DNA from: Eutreptiella sp. 'Long Island Sound 2002'
Taxonomy: Eukaryota; Euglenozoa; Euglenophyceae; Eutreptiales; Eutreptiaceae
NCBI GenBank assembly: GCA_964036045.1
Contig: OZ038382.1
Location: 150,858,961-150,922,960 of the forward strand
DNA: 64,000 bases
Direction of reading: 5' to 3'
Program-made: the position numbers and the translations under genes
In this document: positions 10,377 through 21,198 of the stretch, piece after piece
How positions within the stretch are numbered: the first letter of the stretch is position 1
Layout of the letters: the number at the start of each line of letters is the position of its first letter
Notes under the pieces: generated by a model
What the model was told of the DNA's origin: nothing
What the model saw: the letters and a program-made list of their open reading frames with translations, nothing else
Databases searched by the model: none

Positions 10377-13300
10377 CGGAGCCCCTGCAGCCAAGGGCCC
10401 CAGCTAGGGCGGTCGCAGGATGGTGACGTGGGAAGCGCCGATCCATCCCAGTCGGGAGTCGATAAGCACAAGGGGACTGCCGCGGGCGGAAGGCCCGGTC
10501 CGGCGCCCAGTCGCGGAGGCGGGGTGAGGGCAAGTGAAGGCACGAACCCTTGCACCCGTCCGTTCTTCGCGACCAAGAACGTGTTTGATGTACTACAGGA
10601 TCTATCCGAGAGTATCGGAGGATCACCCGGACCGCAGCTGGATGCTGCAGATGGGCAGCCTGAGCCCATTGTCCACGACCTGCACCAGTCGCTTGTGGAG
10701 CTTCTGGAACGGCCGGAGATCCTGAGTTTGCACGCCGTGCGCCGTGTCGGTCGCGAGCGGCAGTTGCATCTTAAGGTCCGTGCCTTATGCGGGGAAGTGG
10801 AAAAGGTTTTCGACGTGTTGGTCGACACGGGAGCTCAAGTCAGCTTGGTCAAGGCTGGCCTGCTTCCGCCAGAGTGTCTTACCGACAGTCGGAAACCTGT
10901 CAGGCTGAAGGTGGCGAACGGCCAGTACATGATGGGAGGCACGAAGGAAGCAGCCATTGGGCTGCAGTTCGTGAACCATCGTGAGCTGAGCCGCCCAGAC
11001 CTCGGCAAGGAAATCCTCCTGCACGGTAGCTTCTACGAGGCCGAGATGGACTGGGACATGATCGTCGGGTACGACTTCATGATGGAGACGGACTCCGGCG
11101 TCCTCCCGGCCCAGGCCTCCATGACCCTGTACCAGGACGACCAGCTCTCGTGGCTTTCGTCACCTGAGCACCATGTGGAATGCCAATGGATCCACCCCGA
11201 ACGCAATCAGCTCGAAGTGGCCGCGCTGGACACTGAGCCTACTGGGCCAGCGAACCAGGAGTACGGCGTAAGGCCGGAAGTGGCGTACCGAGTGGTCGCG
11301 GACCTGGGAGCGTCGGATCTGGCCCTGGATGCGTTCTCTTCAGGAACCTCCGCCCATCTGCGGGTATGTGAGAAGTACTGGAGCGCCCAGGACTCCGCGT
11401 GGAAGAAGCACTGGGGTCCGCATCAGGGATTGATGTGGATCCATTGCCCCCGTTGGGACATTCCAAGAGCGATAGCGAAGATTCGCAAGGACCGCTCCAA
11501 GGCAGTGCTGGTTGTTCCTATGGGATGCACCGAGGAGGAAAGTACCCGACACTGGGTAGCCTCATTGACCAACATGACCTTGAACAAGGTCGTCCTACCG
11601 GCTGGAGAGAGTGTCTATCAGGACGCTAAGGGACAGCCCATGCCACCCCAAAGATGGCCAACAGAATTCCACTATGTGGATGGGGGCCTTGATCAGGCCG
11701 ACACCACGGACTTCGTGTGTGTCAACCGTATCATAGCAGAGCCTTGGAGGCAATGCTTTGCGGTTCCCCCTGTTGACATCGAAGAATCGGACTCCGATCC
11801 ATCCCAGTCGGGAGTCGATAAGCACAAGGGGACTGCCGCGGGCGGAAGGCCCGGTCCGGCGCCCAGTCGCGGAGGCGGGGTGAGGGCAAGTGAAGGCACG
11901 AACCCTTGCACCCGTCCGTTCTTCGCGACCAAGAACGTGTTTGATGTACTACAGGATCTATCCGAGAGTATCGGAGGATCACCCGGACCGCAGCTGGATG
12001 CTGCAGATGGGCAGCCTGAGCCCATTGTCCACGACCTGCACCAGTCGCTTGTGGAGCTTCTGGAACGGCCGGAGATCCTGAGTTTGCACGCCGTGCGCCG
12101 TGTCGGTCGCGAGCGGCAGTTGCATCTTAAGGTCCGTGCCTTATGCGGGGAAGTGGAAAAGGTTTTCGACGTGTTGGTCGACACGGGAGCTCAAGTCAGC
12201 TTGGTCAAGGCTGGCCTGCTTCCGCCAGAGTGTCTTACCGACAGTCGGAAACCTGTCAGGCTGAAGGTGGCGAACGGCCAGTACATGATGGGAGGCACGA
12301 AGGAAGCAGCCATTGGGCTGCAGTTCGTGAACCATCGTGAGCTGAGCCGCCCAGACCTCGGCAAGGAAATCCTCCTGCACGGTAGCTTCTACGAGGCCGA
12401 GATGGACTGGGACATGATCGTCGGGTACGACTTCATGATGGAGACGGACTCCGGCGTCCTCCCGGCCCAGGCCTCCATGACCCTGTACCAGGACGACCAG
12501 CTCTCGTGGCTTTCGTCACCTGAGCACCATGTGGAATGCCAATGGATCCACCCCGAACGCAATCAGCTCGAAGTGGCCGCGCTGGACACTGAGCCTACTG
12601 GGCCAGCGAACCAGGAGTACGGCGTAAGGCCGGAAGTGGCGTACCGAGTGGTCGCGGACCTGGGAGCGTCGGATCTGGCCCTGGATGCGTTCTCTTCAGG
12701 AACCTCCGCCCATCTGCGGGTATGTGAGAAGTACTGGAGCGCCCAGGACTCCGCGTGGAAGAAGCACTGGGGTCCGCATCAGGGATTGATGTGGATCCAT
12801 TGCCCCCGTTGGGACATTCCAAGAGCGATAGCGAAGATTCGCAAGGACCGCTCCAAGGCAGTGCTGGTTGTTCCTATGGGATGCACCGAGGAGGAAAGTA
12901 CCCGACACTGGGTAGCCTCATTGACCAACATGACCTTGAACAAGGTCGTCCTACCGGCTGGAGAGAGTGTCTATCAGGACGCTAAGGGACAGCCCATGCC
13001 ACCCCAAAGATGGCCAACAGAATTCCACTATGTGGATGGGGGCCTTGATCAGGCCGACACCACGGACTTCGTGTGTGTCAACCGTATCATAGCAGAGCCT
13101 TGGAGGCAATGCTTTGCGGTTCCCCCTGTTGACATCGAAGAATCGGACTCCGAAGACCCCCTCACTGAAGAGGAGTGGGATCTGGTTCAGGGGTATATGG
13201 ATCAGCCCTTTCACGACTGGGGAAACCAGCGTGAGGGCAAAGGCCAGGACAAAGCCTGGTGGGAAGTGGACTCAATCGTCTCCGGTTCCTATGACGGGAA

Positions 13301-16300
13301 TACCTTCGTGCAGAGGGTGCTGGATCACATGTCCAGCCAAGACGAGCCGCCTGGCGGTAACCCACCCACCTACGGCGATCTGTTCCGAGGCAAGACCAGA
13401 GATGGCCCTTTGGGCCACCTGGGAAGACCACCTGAGCCGAAAGCGAGAGGAGTAGCTACCCCTCAAGTAAGCTCCGTGGTTCAAGTGCCCGGAAAAGCCA
13501 AGGCGGAGTCCGATGACTGCCCCAAGATCCAGGCGTTGAGGGCCAGGCTGAAGCAGAAGTATGGCGAGACCTTCTTCAGCGGAAAACCTGTGTTCCCCCC
13601 ACCGGTGCGTGGACCGTATGGCGAGGCCAAGATACGACTGAAGCAGGACCCCCGTGTGTATCGTCACCGGGAGTTTGCCCTGAGGGGCGAGAGGAAAGAG
13701 GCCATGGAGAAGATCCTCCGTGACTTCATCCAGAGAGGCTGGCTTGAGCCGTGCCACTCCGAGTGGGCCTCTCCCTGCTTCGTCGTCCCCAAGAAGGTTG
13801 CCGGTGAGTGGCGACTCGTGGTCGACTACCGCGGCCTGAACGCCCAAACGCAGCACGACAGCTATACGCTGCCCCTCAGTGAGGACATGCTGCAAAAGCA
13901 ACACCGGCGGAGGATCTTCACGGTGATTGACCTGAAACATGGTTATCATCAGATGCCTCTCGCCGAAGAGTCCCGTGCCTGCACAGCCATGAGCACCCCA
14001 CTTGGACCTCTCCAGTGGAAGGTGATGCCTATGGGCGTTACCAACGGCAATGCGGCTTTTCAGCGGATGCTGGAGAACCTGCTTGAGCCGGTGCGCGACT
14101 GTGCGGACCCCTTCGTGGACGACGTGATCATCGCGTCCGGGGACCCCAGCATGAGCTACGAGGAGCTCCTGGAGGCACACGAGAGGGACGTCACTCGGGT
14201 GCTGGACCTTCTGGTTCGGCACAAACTCACGGGCAGCAGTGACAAGGCCACCATTGCGGTAAGCGAGGTGGTCTTCGCTGGCCACGTAGTCGGGAACGGG
14301 CAGCGAAAGCCCATACCTGGCAAGGTGGCTGCGATCGAGCACTGGGAAAAGCCCAAAACGGTCTCTGAGCTACGGGCGTATCTGGGGTTCTGCAACTACT
14401 ACTCGGGGTATATCAAAATGTATGCCGAGTATGCAGCCCCCATGACGACCATGCTCAAGGGCAACCGGGAGGAGACCAAGAAGGGGTCCAAGAAGGCTTT
14501 GGTCTGGACTGAAGAGTCTGACCGTGCCTTTGAGGGGATGAAGCAGGCGCTGCTATCCGCAGTGGGTCTGCACCTCGTGGATCCCGACCGAGGGTTCGTC
14601 CTGCGCACCGACGCTTCCGACTACGCCATTGGCGCTGTGTTGGAGCAAGTGCTTGACGATGGGAGGCACGTGCCCGTGGCCTTCTGGAGCCGAGTCCTGG
14701 CGGAAGGCCAGAGACGGACGTGGACGCCCCGTGAAAAGGAGGCGTATGCCATTGTCATGGCTCTCAGGAAATGGGCTGGGTACATAGCCCTCCATCCCGT
14801 CACCGTCTGCACCGACCATCAGAGTCTGCAGTCGTGGCACGAGGAGCACGTGGACACCCCCTCGGGTCCCGCCTCCCGACGGGCAAGATGGCACGAGACC
14901 TTGGCCAAGTTCGACCTTACGGTTGTTTATATTCCTGGAAAGGATAACACCGTGGCGGACTGTCTCAGTAGGTGGGCCTATCCCGCCAGCAAGGGCATGC
15001 AGGATATCTCTGCCCATGGCGATGAGGCTGAGACCGCTGAAGCCAAGAGGATCATTGAAATGGAGCGCCTGATGGAGGAGGAGGGTGCCAAATGCTTCGT
15101 CGTCATGGCCGCAGATGCCCCCCTCGCTTCGGGGGTGAGCAGAACGGTCAGTGTACTCGCCCCTGTGGGTGCCGCGGGCGGAAGGCCCGGTCCGGCACCC
15201 CCTGTGGGAGTGGAGTCCGACAAGCACCTCTTCCCAGAGTCTTGCCTCCAGGACGCCTGGACCGACGATTACGCCAGGTCTGAGGCCTTTGCGGCCGAGT
15301 ATAGGGCTGTGACCGACCCTGACGACGGGCAGAAGTGGCCAAAGGGGCTGACTGAGGAAGATGGCAAGCTCTACCGGAATGGTAAGCTGCTAGTCCCAGA
15401 GTCCCGGGTGCTCGAGCTGTGTGAAGCTTGGCACCACCACATGCTGCACCCAGGGGTCAAAAAGCAAGCTCTTGACATGCAGCGTCGGTTCGAGATCGAC
15501 CATATCGTTCTCTACTCCGCCATCAAGAAAGTCAGGAAGGGTTGCTCGGTCTGTCAGGCCTGCAATCCCGATAACCGGAACGTCAAGGGGGAACCCCAAT
15601 GGACCCCGGTTCCTGACCAGCCCATGGAGAGCGTGGCCATGGACGTCTTCTCCATGCCCGAGGTGCACATTGGCAAAGAGACCTTTGACTGTGTGGTTCT
15701 CTGTGTGGACCGCCACAGCGGCTACGTTGTAGCCGTTCCGGCACGCAAAAAGGGGTTGCTTGCCAAGGAGGTGGCAGTCATGATGATTCGTCATTGGCTG
15801 ACCGTCTTTGACATCCCCCGCACCATTTGCAGTGACCGAGGGCCCCAGTTTACTGGTGGCTGGTTCAAGGCTATGTGTTCCCTCATGGGAATACGTCATG
15901 CCAAGAGCGTCGCCTATCTCAGCCGGTCTAACGGCCGTGCTGAAGTGGCTGGACGGCAGCTGTTCGAGAAGCTGCGCAAGATCCACATCACCAATCCACG
16001 GCGGAACTGGTTCGAGGAGATGTGGCCTGCTCTGAAGGCCCATCATGACACCCCCACTCCGGGCGGTTTGTCCCCTCACCAAATTCTGTTTGGCAGGGAC
16101 CCCCTGGGTAGGGGACTTCCCTTGTCTGGTGATGGCATGGCTATGGATGCCAAGGAGTTCTTCGCGCGGCAAGAGCAAACGGCGCGGGACATCCGCCAGC
16201 AGCTTGAGAAGGAGCATGCTGAGCGTCAGAAGTCAGCCCCGAGCTCGACAGCGCAGAAGTTCAGGGTGGGAGACCCGGTGTGGGTGATCAGACCCCGCCC

Positions 16301-16754
16301 CATGGGCACCCACCGCACCAAAACCTGGTTCACACCCGGCGAGGTGGTCCGCAGGATTGGTGAGGACACCTACCGCATCAAGGTGGGTCACGGACAGTTC
16401 CGGGAGCGCCACGAGAGTCAACTCCGTGTGCGGGAACCCGACCTCCGTGGCCGACATGTGTCCCTGGACTACGCCAAACATGAGGCCGATTCGGACGACG
16501 ACTATGCTGAGCAGGACGACTATACTGTCGAGAAGATCCTGGCTCAGCGTCCGAAGGCCTCGGCACCCGGAGGTCTGGAGTTCAAGGTTCGTTGGCGAGG
16601 CTATGGGCCGTCCCACGACACCTGGGAACCCGTCTCCTCATTCGTGCCGCGGGTCAATACTCCCTTCATGGAGTACATCCGCAAACACACGACCAAGATC
16701 CACGTTTCGGACTTGGCAGCACTCACCCGGGCGATTGCAGCCAGGGGTGCCTGA
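10377..16754 (+). CDS. pol: Element B Pol polyprotein with duplicated protease
   Basis: Open from just after the gag TAG to TGA 16752-16754, about 2,125 codons. Domains: aspartic protease with DTGAQ at 10824; an exact second protease copy with DTGAQ at 12180; reverse transcriptase (about 13690-14350) with the FVDD catalytic motif at 14112-14123; RNase H (about 14595-14970; TDASDY and the TDHQSL segment); integrase zinc-binding HHCC (about 15430-15570); integrase core with Asp 15642, Asp 15834 and Glu 15942; a basic C-terminal module; and a chromodomain (about 16520-16690, FKVRWRGYG...DTWEP). All catalytic residues I can see are present. No suitable ATG precedes the protease, so production as a Gag-Pol readthrough product is inferred. 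The chromodomain would direct integration toward marked chromatin in related elements. Confidence 0.9.
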   Translation, partial: RSPCSQGPQLGRSQDGDVGSADPSQSGVDKHKGTAAGGRPGPAPSRGGGVRASEGTNPCTRPFFATKNVFDVLQDLSESIGGSPGPQLDAADGQPEPIVHDLHQSLVELLERPEILSLHAVRRVGRERQLHLKVRALCGEVEKVFDVLVDTGAQVSLVKAGLLPPECLTDSRKPVRLKVANGQYMMGGTKEAAIGLQFVNHRELSRPDLGKEILLHGSFYEAEMDWDMIVGYDFMMETDSGVLPAQASMTLYQDDQLSWLSSPEHHVECQWIHPERNQLEVAALDTEPTGPANQEYGVRPEVAYRVVADLGASDLALDAFSSGTSAHLRVCEKYWSAQDSAWKKHWGPHQGLMWIHCPRWDIPRAIAKIRKDRSKAVLVVPMGCTEEESTRHWVASLTNMTLNKVVLPAGESVYQDAKGQPMPPQRWPTEFHYVDGGLDQADTTDFVCVNRIIAEPWRQCFAVPPVDIEESDSDPSQSGVDKHKGTAAGGRPGPAPSRGGGVRASEGTNPCTRPFFATKNVFDVLQDLSESIGGSPGPQLDAADGQPEPIVHDLHQSLVELLERPEILSLHAVRRVGRERQLHLKVRALCGEVEKVFDVLVDTGAQVSLVKAGLLPPECLTDSRKPVRLKVANGQYMMGGTKEAAIGLQFVNHRELSRPDLGKEILLHGSFYEAEMDWDMIVGYDFMMETDSGVLPAQASMTLYQDDQLSWLSSPEHHVECQWIHPERNQLEVAALDTEPTGPANQEYGVRPEVAYRVVADLGASDLALDAFSSGTSAHLRVCEKYWSAQDSAWKKHWGPHQGLMWIHCPRWDIPRAIAKIRKDRSKAVLVVPMGCTEEESTRHWVASLTNMTLNKVVLPAGESVYQDAKGQPMPPQRWPTEFHYVDGGLDQADTTDFVCVNRIIAEPWRQCFAVPPVDIEESDSEDPLTEEEWDLVQGYMDQPFHDWGNQREGKGQDKAWWEVDSIVSGSYDGNTFVQRVLDHMSSQDEPPGGNPPTYGDLFRGKTRDGPLGHLGRPPEPKARGVATPQVSSVVQVPGKAKAESDDCPKIQALRARLKQKYGETFFSGKPVFPPPVRGPYGEAKIRLKQDPRVYRHREFALRGERKEAMEKILRDFIQRGWLEPCHSEWASPCFVVPKKVAGEWRLVVDYRGLNAQTQHDSYTLPLSEDMLQKQHRRRIFTVIDLKHGYHQMPLAEESRACTAMSTPLGPLQWKVMPMGVTNGNAAFQRMLENLLEPVRDCADPFVDDVIIASGDPSMSYEELLEAHERDVTRVLDLLVRHKLTGSSDKATIAVSEVVFAGHVVGNGQRKPIPGKVAAIEHWEKPKTVSELRAYLGFCNYYSGYIKMYAEYAAPMTTMLKGNREETKKGSKKALVWTEESDRAFEGMKQALLSAVGLHLVDPDRGFVLRTDASDYAIGAVLEQVLDDGRHVPVAFWSRVLAEGQRRTWTPREKEAYAIVMALRKWAGYIALHPVTVCTDHQSLQSWHEEHVDTPSGPASRRARWHETLAKFDLTVVYIPGKDNTVADCLSRWAYPASKGMQDISAHGDEAETAEAKRIIEMERLMEEEGAKCFVVMAADAPLASGVSRTVSVLAPVGAAGGRPGPAPPVGVESDKHLFPESCLQDAWTDDYARSEAFAAEYRAVTDPDDGQKWPKGLTEEDGKLYRNGKLLVPESRVLELCEAWHHHMLHPGVKKQALDMQRRFEIDHIVLYSAIKKVRKGCSVCQACNPDNRNVKGEPQWTPVPDQPMESVAMDVFSMPEVHIGKETFDCVVLCVDRHSGYVVAVPARKKGLLAKEVAVMMIRHWLTVFDIPRTICSDRGPQFTGGWFKAMCSLMGIRHAKSVAYLSRSNGRAEVAGRQLFEKLRKIHITNPRRNWFEEMWPALKAHHDTPTPGGLSPHQILFGRDPLGRGLPLSGDGMAMDAKEFFARQEQTARDIRQQLEKEHAERQKSAPSSTAQKFRVGDPVWVIRPRPMGTHRTKTWFTPGEVVRRIGEDTYRIKVGHGQFRERHESQLRVREPDLRGRHVSLDYAKHEADSDDDYAEQDDYTVEKILAQRPKASAPGGLEFKVRWRGYGPSHDTWEPVSSFVPRVNTPFMEYIRKHTTKIHVSDLAALTRAIAARGA
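10438..13149 (+). repeat. Exact tandem duplication of 1356 bp inside B pol
   Basis: Unit 1 is 10438-11793 and unit 2 is 11794-13149, with CCGA microhomology at the start of each and again at 13150-13153. 1356 is 452 codons, so frame is kept. I saw no differences between the copies. Each holds the start of pol, the protease and the linker that follows. A has only one copy. Confidence 0.95.
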
Positions 16755-18237
16755 TCAGCGCCCTGAGCTCTCCCCTGATGTGTTATGAGCGCTTGTGAGG
16801 CCGACGAATCGTCCCTTACTTGCTTGCTCTCTTCCATCTTTCGGTGACAGAGTGGCCATATACCCCCCCCTGCTGTGTCCAGAGGAGGATGGCCCCTCTC
16901 TTCTTCTATTCGTCACTCCCCCCCCTGCTGAATCCTTGGGAAACCAGGTAGGGCGACTGACCTTCACACTTTTTGAGCTCTTGGGGCCTTGAAGCCCATA
17001 CGACGTTGCGCAACGGATGCCGCTGTCATCGGCATTGCGATTTTTTTGGTGTGTGGTCTGGTTCCATGGCATTTGCGGAATCCAGACCAGTCGACGTGTG
17101 TCTCGAGACTATATATGCCTGAACTCAGGCGTTATCCTGTCCATCCTCCTGCATTTGCCTTATCCTGACCGTGGCGTGGTTTGGCACTCTGTTCTGAGTG
17201 TGTTTACACGCCTATTTACCCAAATTGTTGCTTGTTTTTCTGCCCTCCAGGATATGTGCATCTGTATGTTAAGTGTCATCAGCCCATCGCTGAGGGATGG
17301 ACTGTTTTTCACCACAAATCGGGATACAGAGGCGCCTTGAGTCGCCGTGTACATATCCTTACAGCCTGGTCCAGCCTGGACCAGTACTTGATCACAGATT
17401 CTACTGTTTGAGTGCCCGTGATACCGTGTTGCCCTATTCGCTGTGATGTGTGGAGATCCTGATGGCGCCAGGCGGGAAGCCCAGTTGCCTGACTACACTC
17501 CCAGCGGTCCGCCACTGTCAGTCCCAGTGTGAGCCTACCGATTTGCAGACGCACTTGCATTCGGATGGCGGCCTCCGGTGCTCCTGACCTCGGTCAGTCT
17601 GCCTGGGAAACTGGTGGTTTGAGGAGTCGACGCCTCCGCCCACACTGCATGAGGACTCCCTCATGTATGGCCACGCTTCGTGGTAGTAGGGCGAGGGAAA
17701 AGACGGCCTTGATGCCCGATCCCTTCAGGAGGAGTTCCCTTACGATTTGGGGTTCGTAAGGAGTTCGACTATGGCACTCTGGACTCGCGTCGTATGGATA
17801 TGGACATGGTGCGCCCGAGGAAGGACCCGTGGGGACTCTCCCCAGTCGGCGGGCCTTGGGAAGCTTGGGGTAGCCTGATGGATCTTTGTGGTCGCTCTCG
17901 ACTTGTGGGACCACCTCGGTCGTCGTGTGTCGCCTATGTTGGCTGTGTATGCCACTGCCACTGTGGTGGTGACCGTAGCAGCCGGCACCCGGTGCGCCTG
18001 GTATGGGTTAACAGGTCCTTTGGATGCCGAACAATCGCCGCCAGGACCCGGGACTTGATACTTGATACTATACATGCGCTACGAGCTGTTACAGCAGCAT
18101 ACCTATCCCACTGTGGGATACCTATCTTACTGTGACTTACTGAATTGAGGATGTGACACCCCCCCCCCTTTCAGGGAGTGGTCCTGGGTACCCGCTGCCA
18201 TGCGTGGGTGTTATCGAGCCCCCCCAGGGTTTGCTCT
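16755..18237 (+). other. Element B 3' untranslated region
   Basis: About 1.5 kb with no supported gene, homologous to 47-1523 of A. It includes several pyrimidine or purine tracts (for example a C run near 18160) before the polypurine tract. An unusually long 3' UTR is shared by both elements. Confidence 0.7.
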
Positions 18238-18248
18238 AAGGAGGGGGG
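18238..18248 (+). promoter_or_regulatory. Polypurine tract of element B
   Basis: AAGGAGGGGGG immediately followed by the TG of the 3' LTR. Its position supports the LTR boundary at 18249. Confidence 0.85.
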
Positions 18249-21194
18249 TGAAGCGGTACCCAGAACCCCATGGCCAGGTTACGGCACACAACCGGTATCC
18301 GGTCCACTAACCCCATGCACGGCGTGTTCCGTGCCGTGAAGCCCCGCATCGGCAACCGATGCACCGCCAGCGGAGATTTGTGTATCAGAATATCAGGAAT
18401 CAACAGGGTTTTATTTTCATATTGTTTCCGTCAATTTTTATGCTTCCGTTCCGATACTCACTGTTTTGACTGCTGGCGGTTGGTTCGCGACTTTACCGTA
18501 ACCGCCAGTTTAACTGTTTATAATGGAAATTTTAACGCTATCCGTCACGAAGGCTCCAAAGTCGCCAGGAACTGCATGGATGCTTCCGCAATTTTCATAA
18601 TTAATACTCGCAACCTTAATCCGAATTTTTCAGGATGTCGAAATCGGATTTTCGACTTCGACATCCCCGCACTTGATTTGACCTCTTTCGAGTGGACCTA
18701 CGTGCTTCCGTATGCACGAATCAACTTCCCTTTTATCCTGCCCTCCATTTGTCTTAAAGATATGGGCAAAACAAAGTTGATTCGTGAGGCCACTTGTGAA
18801 GGTCATATCTCGTGTTGCTTGCGAGTATTGACGATAAGGAAACGTGGGATGTATTCACAATTCTCCCGACGTAATTTAGGAAGCATTATATGCCTTGCGT
18901 CTCCACACGTGCGCGCTAGTGTAATGGATCATGGTCAAGAGGGTAGAGTTTGCGTTACAACTCATTGGCCATGATATTGCGTGCGTTAAGATAACTTTCG
19001 AGTGTAGCGCGCAAGTGTTGGTGTTGCATAGGAACTCTCCTTGAGTTCCTATGAGCGATTGACACAAAGTTATGCCCTTGGAGGGGCATGACATATCATG
19101 GTGGGAGCTACCTTTTTAGGCAATATGGAGTATGTGCCTTGTGTTGTGTTGCGTGCCCATTTGGCGGGTCCATTACTCCAAGCCAAGCCCGCCAATGGAC
19201 CTCATATTGTGCAAGCCCCTTCTCCATACTCCCTACGGTCAATTGCAAGCCTAACCTTCTTGAAGGGAAGCTTGTGTGGTGAACCCGAAGCGATGCGTTG
19301 GGAGCAAGGTGTGTGTTTTGCAATTTTCCATATTTTCATGTGCCCACTTGGAAGGCAGCGCTCGTTACCTTTCAAAGCGCCCCAAGTGGAGCACATATGT
19401 GGGATCGAAGGTCATTGGTGTCAAGTCATTGTGTATAGAAGGATAAGTTGATTACTCAATCCAAGGCGAAGATATTATAATATATTTGTGCGCCTTTCAA
19501 GGCACCTTTGTGTGTCTTTTTGCCAATTTTGCCGTTTTTGGCTCGTCATGATGTCAAGTGGCGACCGTGTATCTCAACGTTGCGCTCAATTGACATCATG
19601 ACCCAAGTATGTAATGAGGGTACATACTTCGGTAGCCAACATATCTTGGACCCGGCGAATAACTCCTCTTAGGCTTGGCATACCGTGGCCGCCATATTGG
19701 CGATTTGGGACTATCCCAAATCATGGGCCCACTTGGCGACCCTGCCATTCCCAATACCGGAGGAGTTGGGCGACGCCCCAAAGATATGTTGGACATATAT
19801 GACTTGATACCAATCCTATGGCACACTCCGGTCCGAGTCGGGCATGTGCCTCATTTGCCCTAACCGTGAGTGTGCGCAATTTTGGCCATTTTGAGCAATT
19901 TTCTACTTTTGCTGCCCGCCGTGCCCCATGTTCTAACCTTCGTGCACGCCTAACGCATGGACCAATGGACCATATATGACATGGGTGTTATGGGTAATGG
20001 TCCCCATGGTCCACACACTACGTGGGCGAAGCGGAGCCGCCTTCGTTAAGGCGCTAGGCCAAATTGAGTATGGGCAATTTTGCCATTTTTGCATTTGTGG
20101 ACCCAATTGGGATCGTCACCACGCCGAGTGGCATGGAGATCTTTGGGGGCCAAGGGCATGGGAGTCTTCGTTGGACTCCCGGTGGATCACGTATGGAATG
20201 CCGGATCCGATCTCCAAGCCGGCGTGGAGATATACTATTGGGAGCACACCAAATTTTGGCTCATTTCAAGCAGCCAAAATGACCCAATTTTGGGACCCCA
20301 ATTTCCCCCTTCCGTGTGGTCAATTGGCGGCCCCATTTCTCTAAGCCCATAGGGAGCCCGGACCTAAATCCAAGTTGTACACTCAGATATAAGTCCTAGG
20401 TCCTGCCTCCTGCCCTGTGAGCCATTGGCCTTACCTTGGCCGGGCGAGCCACGCGTGGGAATGACGCCAATTTTGGTGATTTTGGCATCATGACCCCACA
20501 TGACTCATCCGTGTTGCCCTGATGCCGGGACCTCAGAGGGAACCAGGTTGGGTGAGGGCTCCAGGAGGTTTGTACTCGAAGGGCATAGGGTCAGATGTCT
20601 CGTCCCTACCTCTGGCGGGTCCGGACGAGGGGTCAATTTTGGGGATTTTTGAGTTTATTTCAGTTTGGGCTGAAACAGCCCATTTTCAGCTACCAACTCC
20701 TGGGTGATAATGGCGGGGCCATATCTCTGACTCAGAGTGGAGTTGGGACCTGCCGTTGAGGGAGCATAGGGAGCCACTGTCGGTTGGCCTTGGAGCCCCT
20801 TGGTTCCCAGGAACTCGCCTGTGGCTAGGCGGGACACCTCCCCCATTGGCAGGGTTTCAGGGTCCGGACTGAGCAGGGCATGGGTTGTGTTTGAGCCCCC
20901 GCCCCTACCAGCCACTGAGAGGGTCGGACCTGGGATTGGGATATGAGTTGGGACTGAGTGTCTATGGTCCTGTGATGCCCTTACCCCAGTCCAGTCTTAA
21001 CCCCATGTGTACATATCCTGATGTGTTGCTGTACATACTTTCGTTCCCTCTTTGCAGAGTGGCAAGGATTCTGAAACGCTTTGTCACATGACACAGGCGT
21101 ATTGATGCCCTTGTGAGCGTAGTGCCTTGCCTGCCTGCTCACCTGTGCGTGTCACCGCAGCGTCCCGTGGCCGGCCCCCCACGGGAACGCGTCA
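18249..21194 (+). repeat. Element B 3' LTR (2946 bp)
   Basis: Direct copy of 2701-5647 with scattered substitutions (for example near 18861, 19260, 20144 and 20785) and a 1-base length difference. Ends GCGTCA, followed by the GTTC target duplication and then element A's pol. Confidence 0.95.
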
Positions 21195-21198
21195 GTTC
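21195..21198. repeat. Target-site duplication of element B, right copy
   Basis: GTTC, matching 2697-2700. Joining the flanks with one GTTC restores the A pol frame. Confidence 0.8.

Larger units (their letters stand above)
2701..21194 (+). mobile_element. Element B: complete 18.5-kb Ty3/gypsy chromovirus
   Basis: Full-length LTR retrotransposon: 5' LTR 2701-5647, primer site 5648-5658, gag 6172-10376, pol 10377-16754, 3' UTR, polypurine tract 18238-18248, 3' LTR 18249-21194. It sits inside A's integrase gene with a GTTC duplication. The LTRs differ at roughly 25-35 positions by eye (about 99 percent identity), so the insertion is fairly young. Gag carries a frameshift and a stop, while pol is open throughout. 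Very long LTRs and a 1.5-kb 3' UTR account for much of its size; a 1356-bp internal duplication adds to it. Confidence 0.95.

Noticed and set aside
18249-21194. Second copy of the 2.95-kb sequence considered as a segmental duplication
   Set aside because: TG...CA ends, adjoining polypurine tract, primer site at the other copy and GTTC duplication show it is the 3' LTR.
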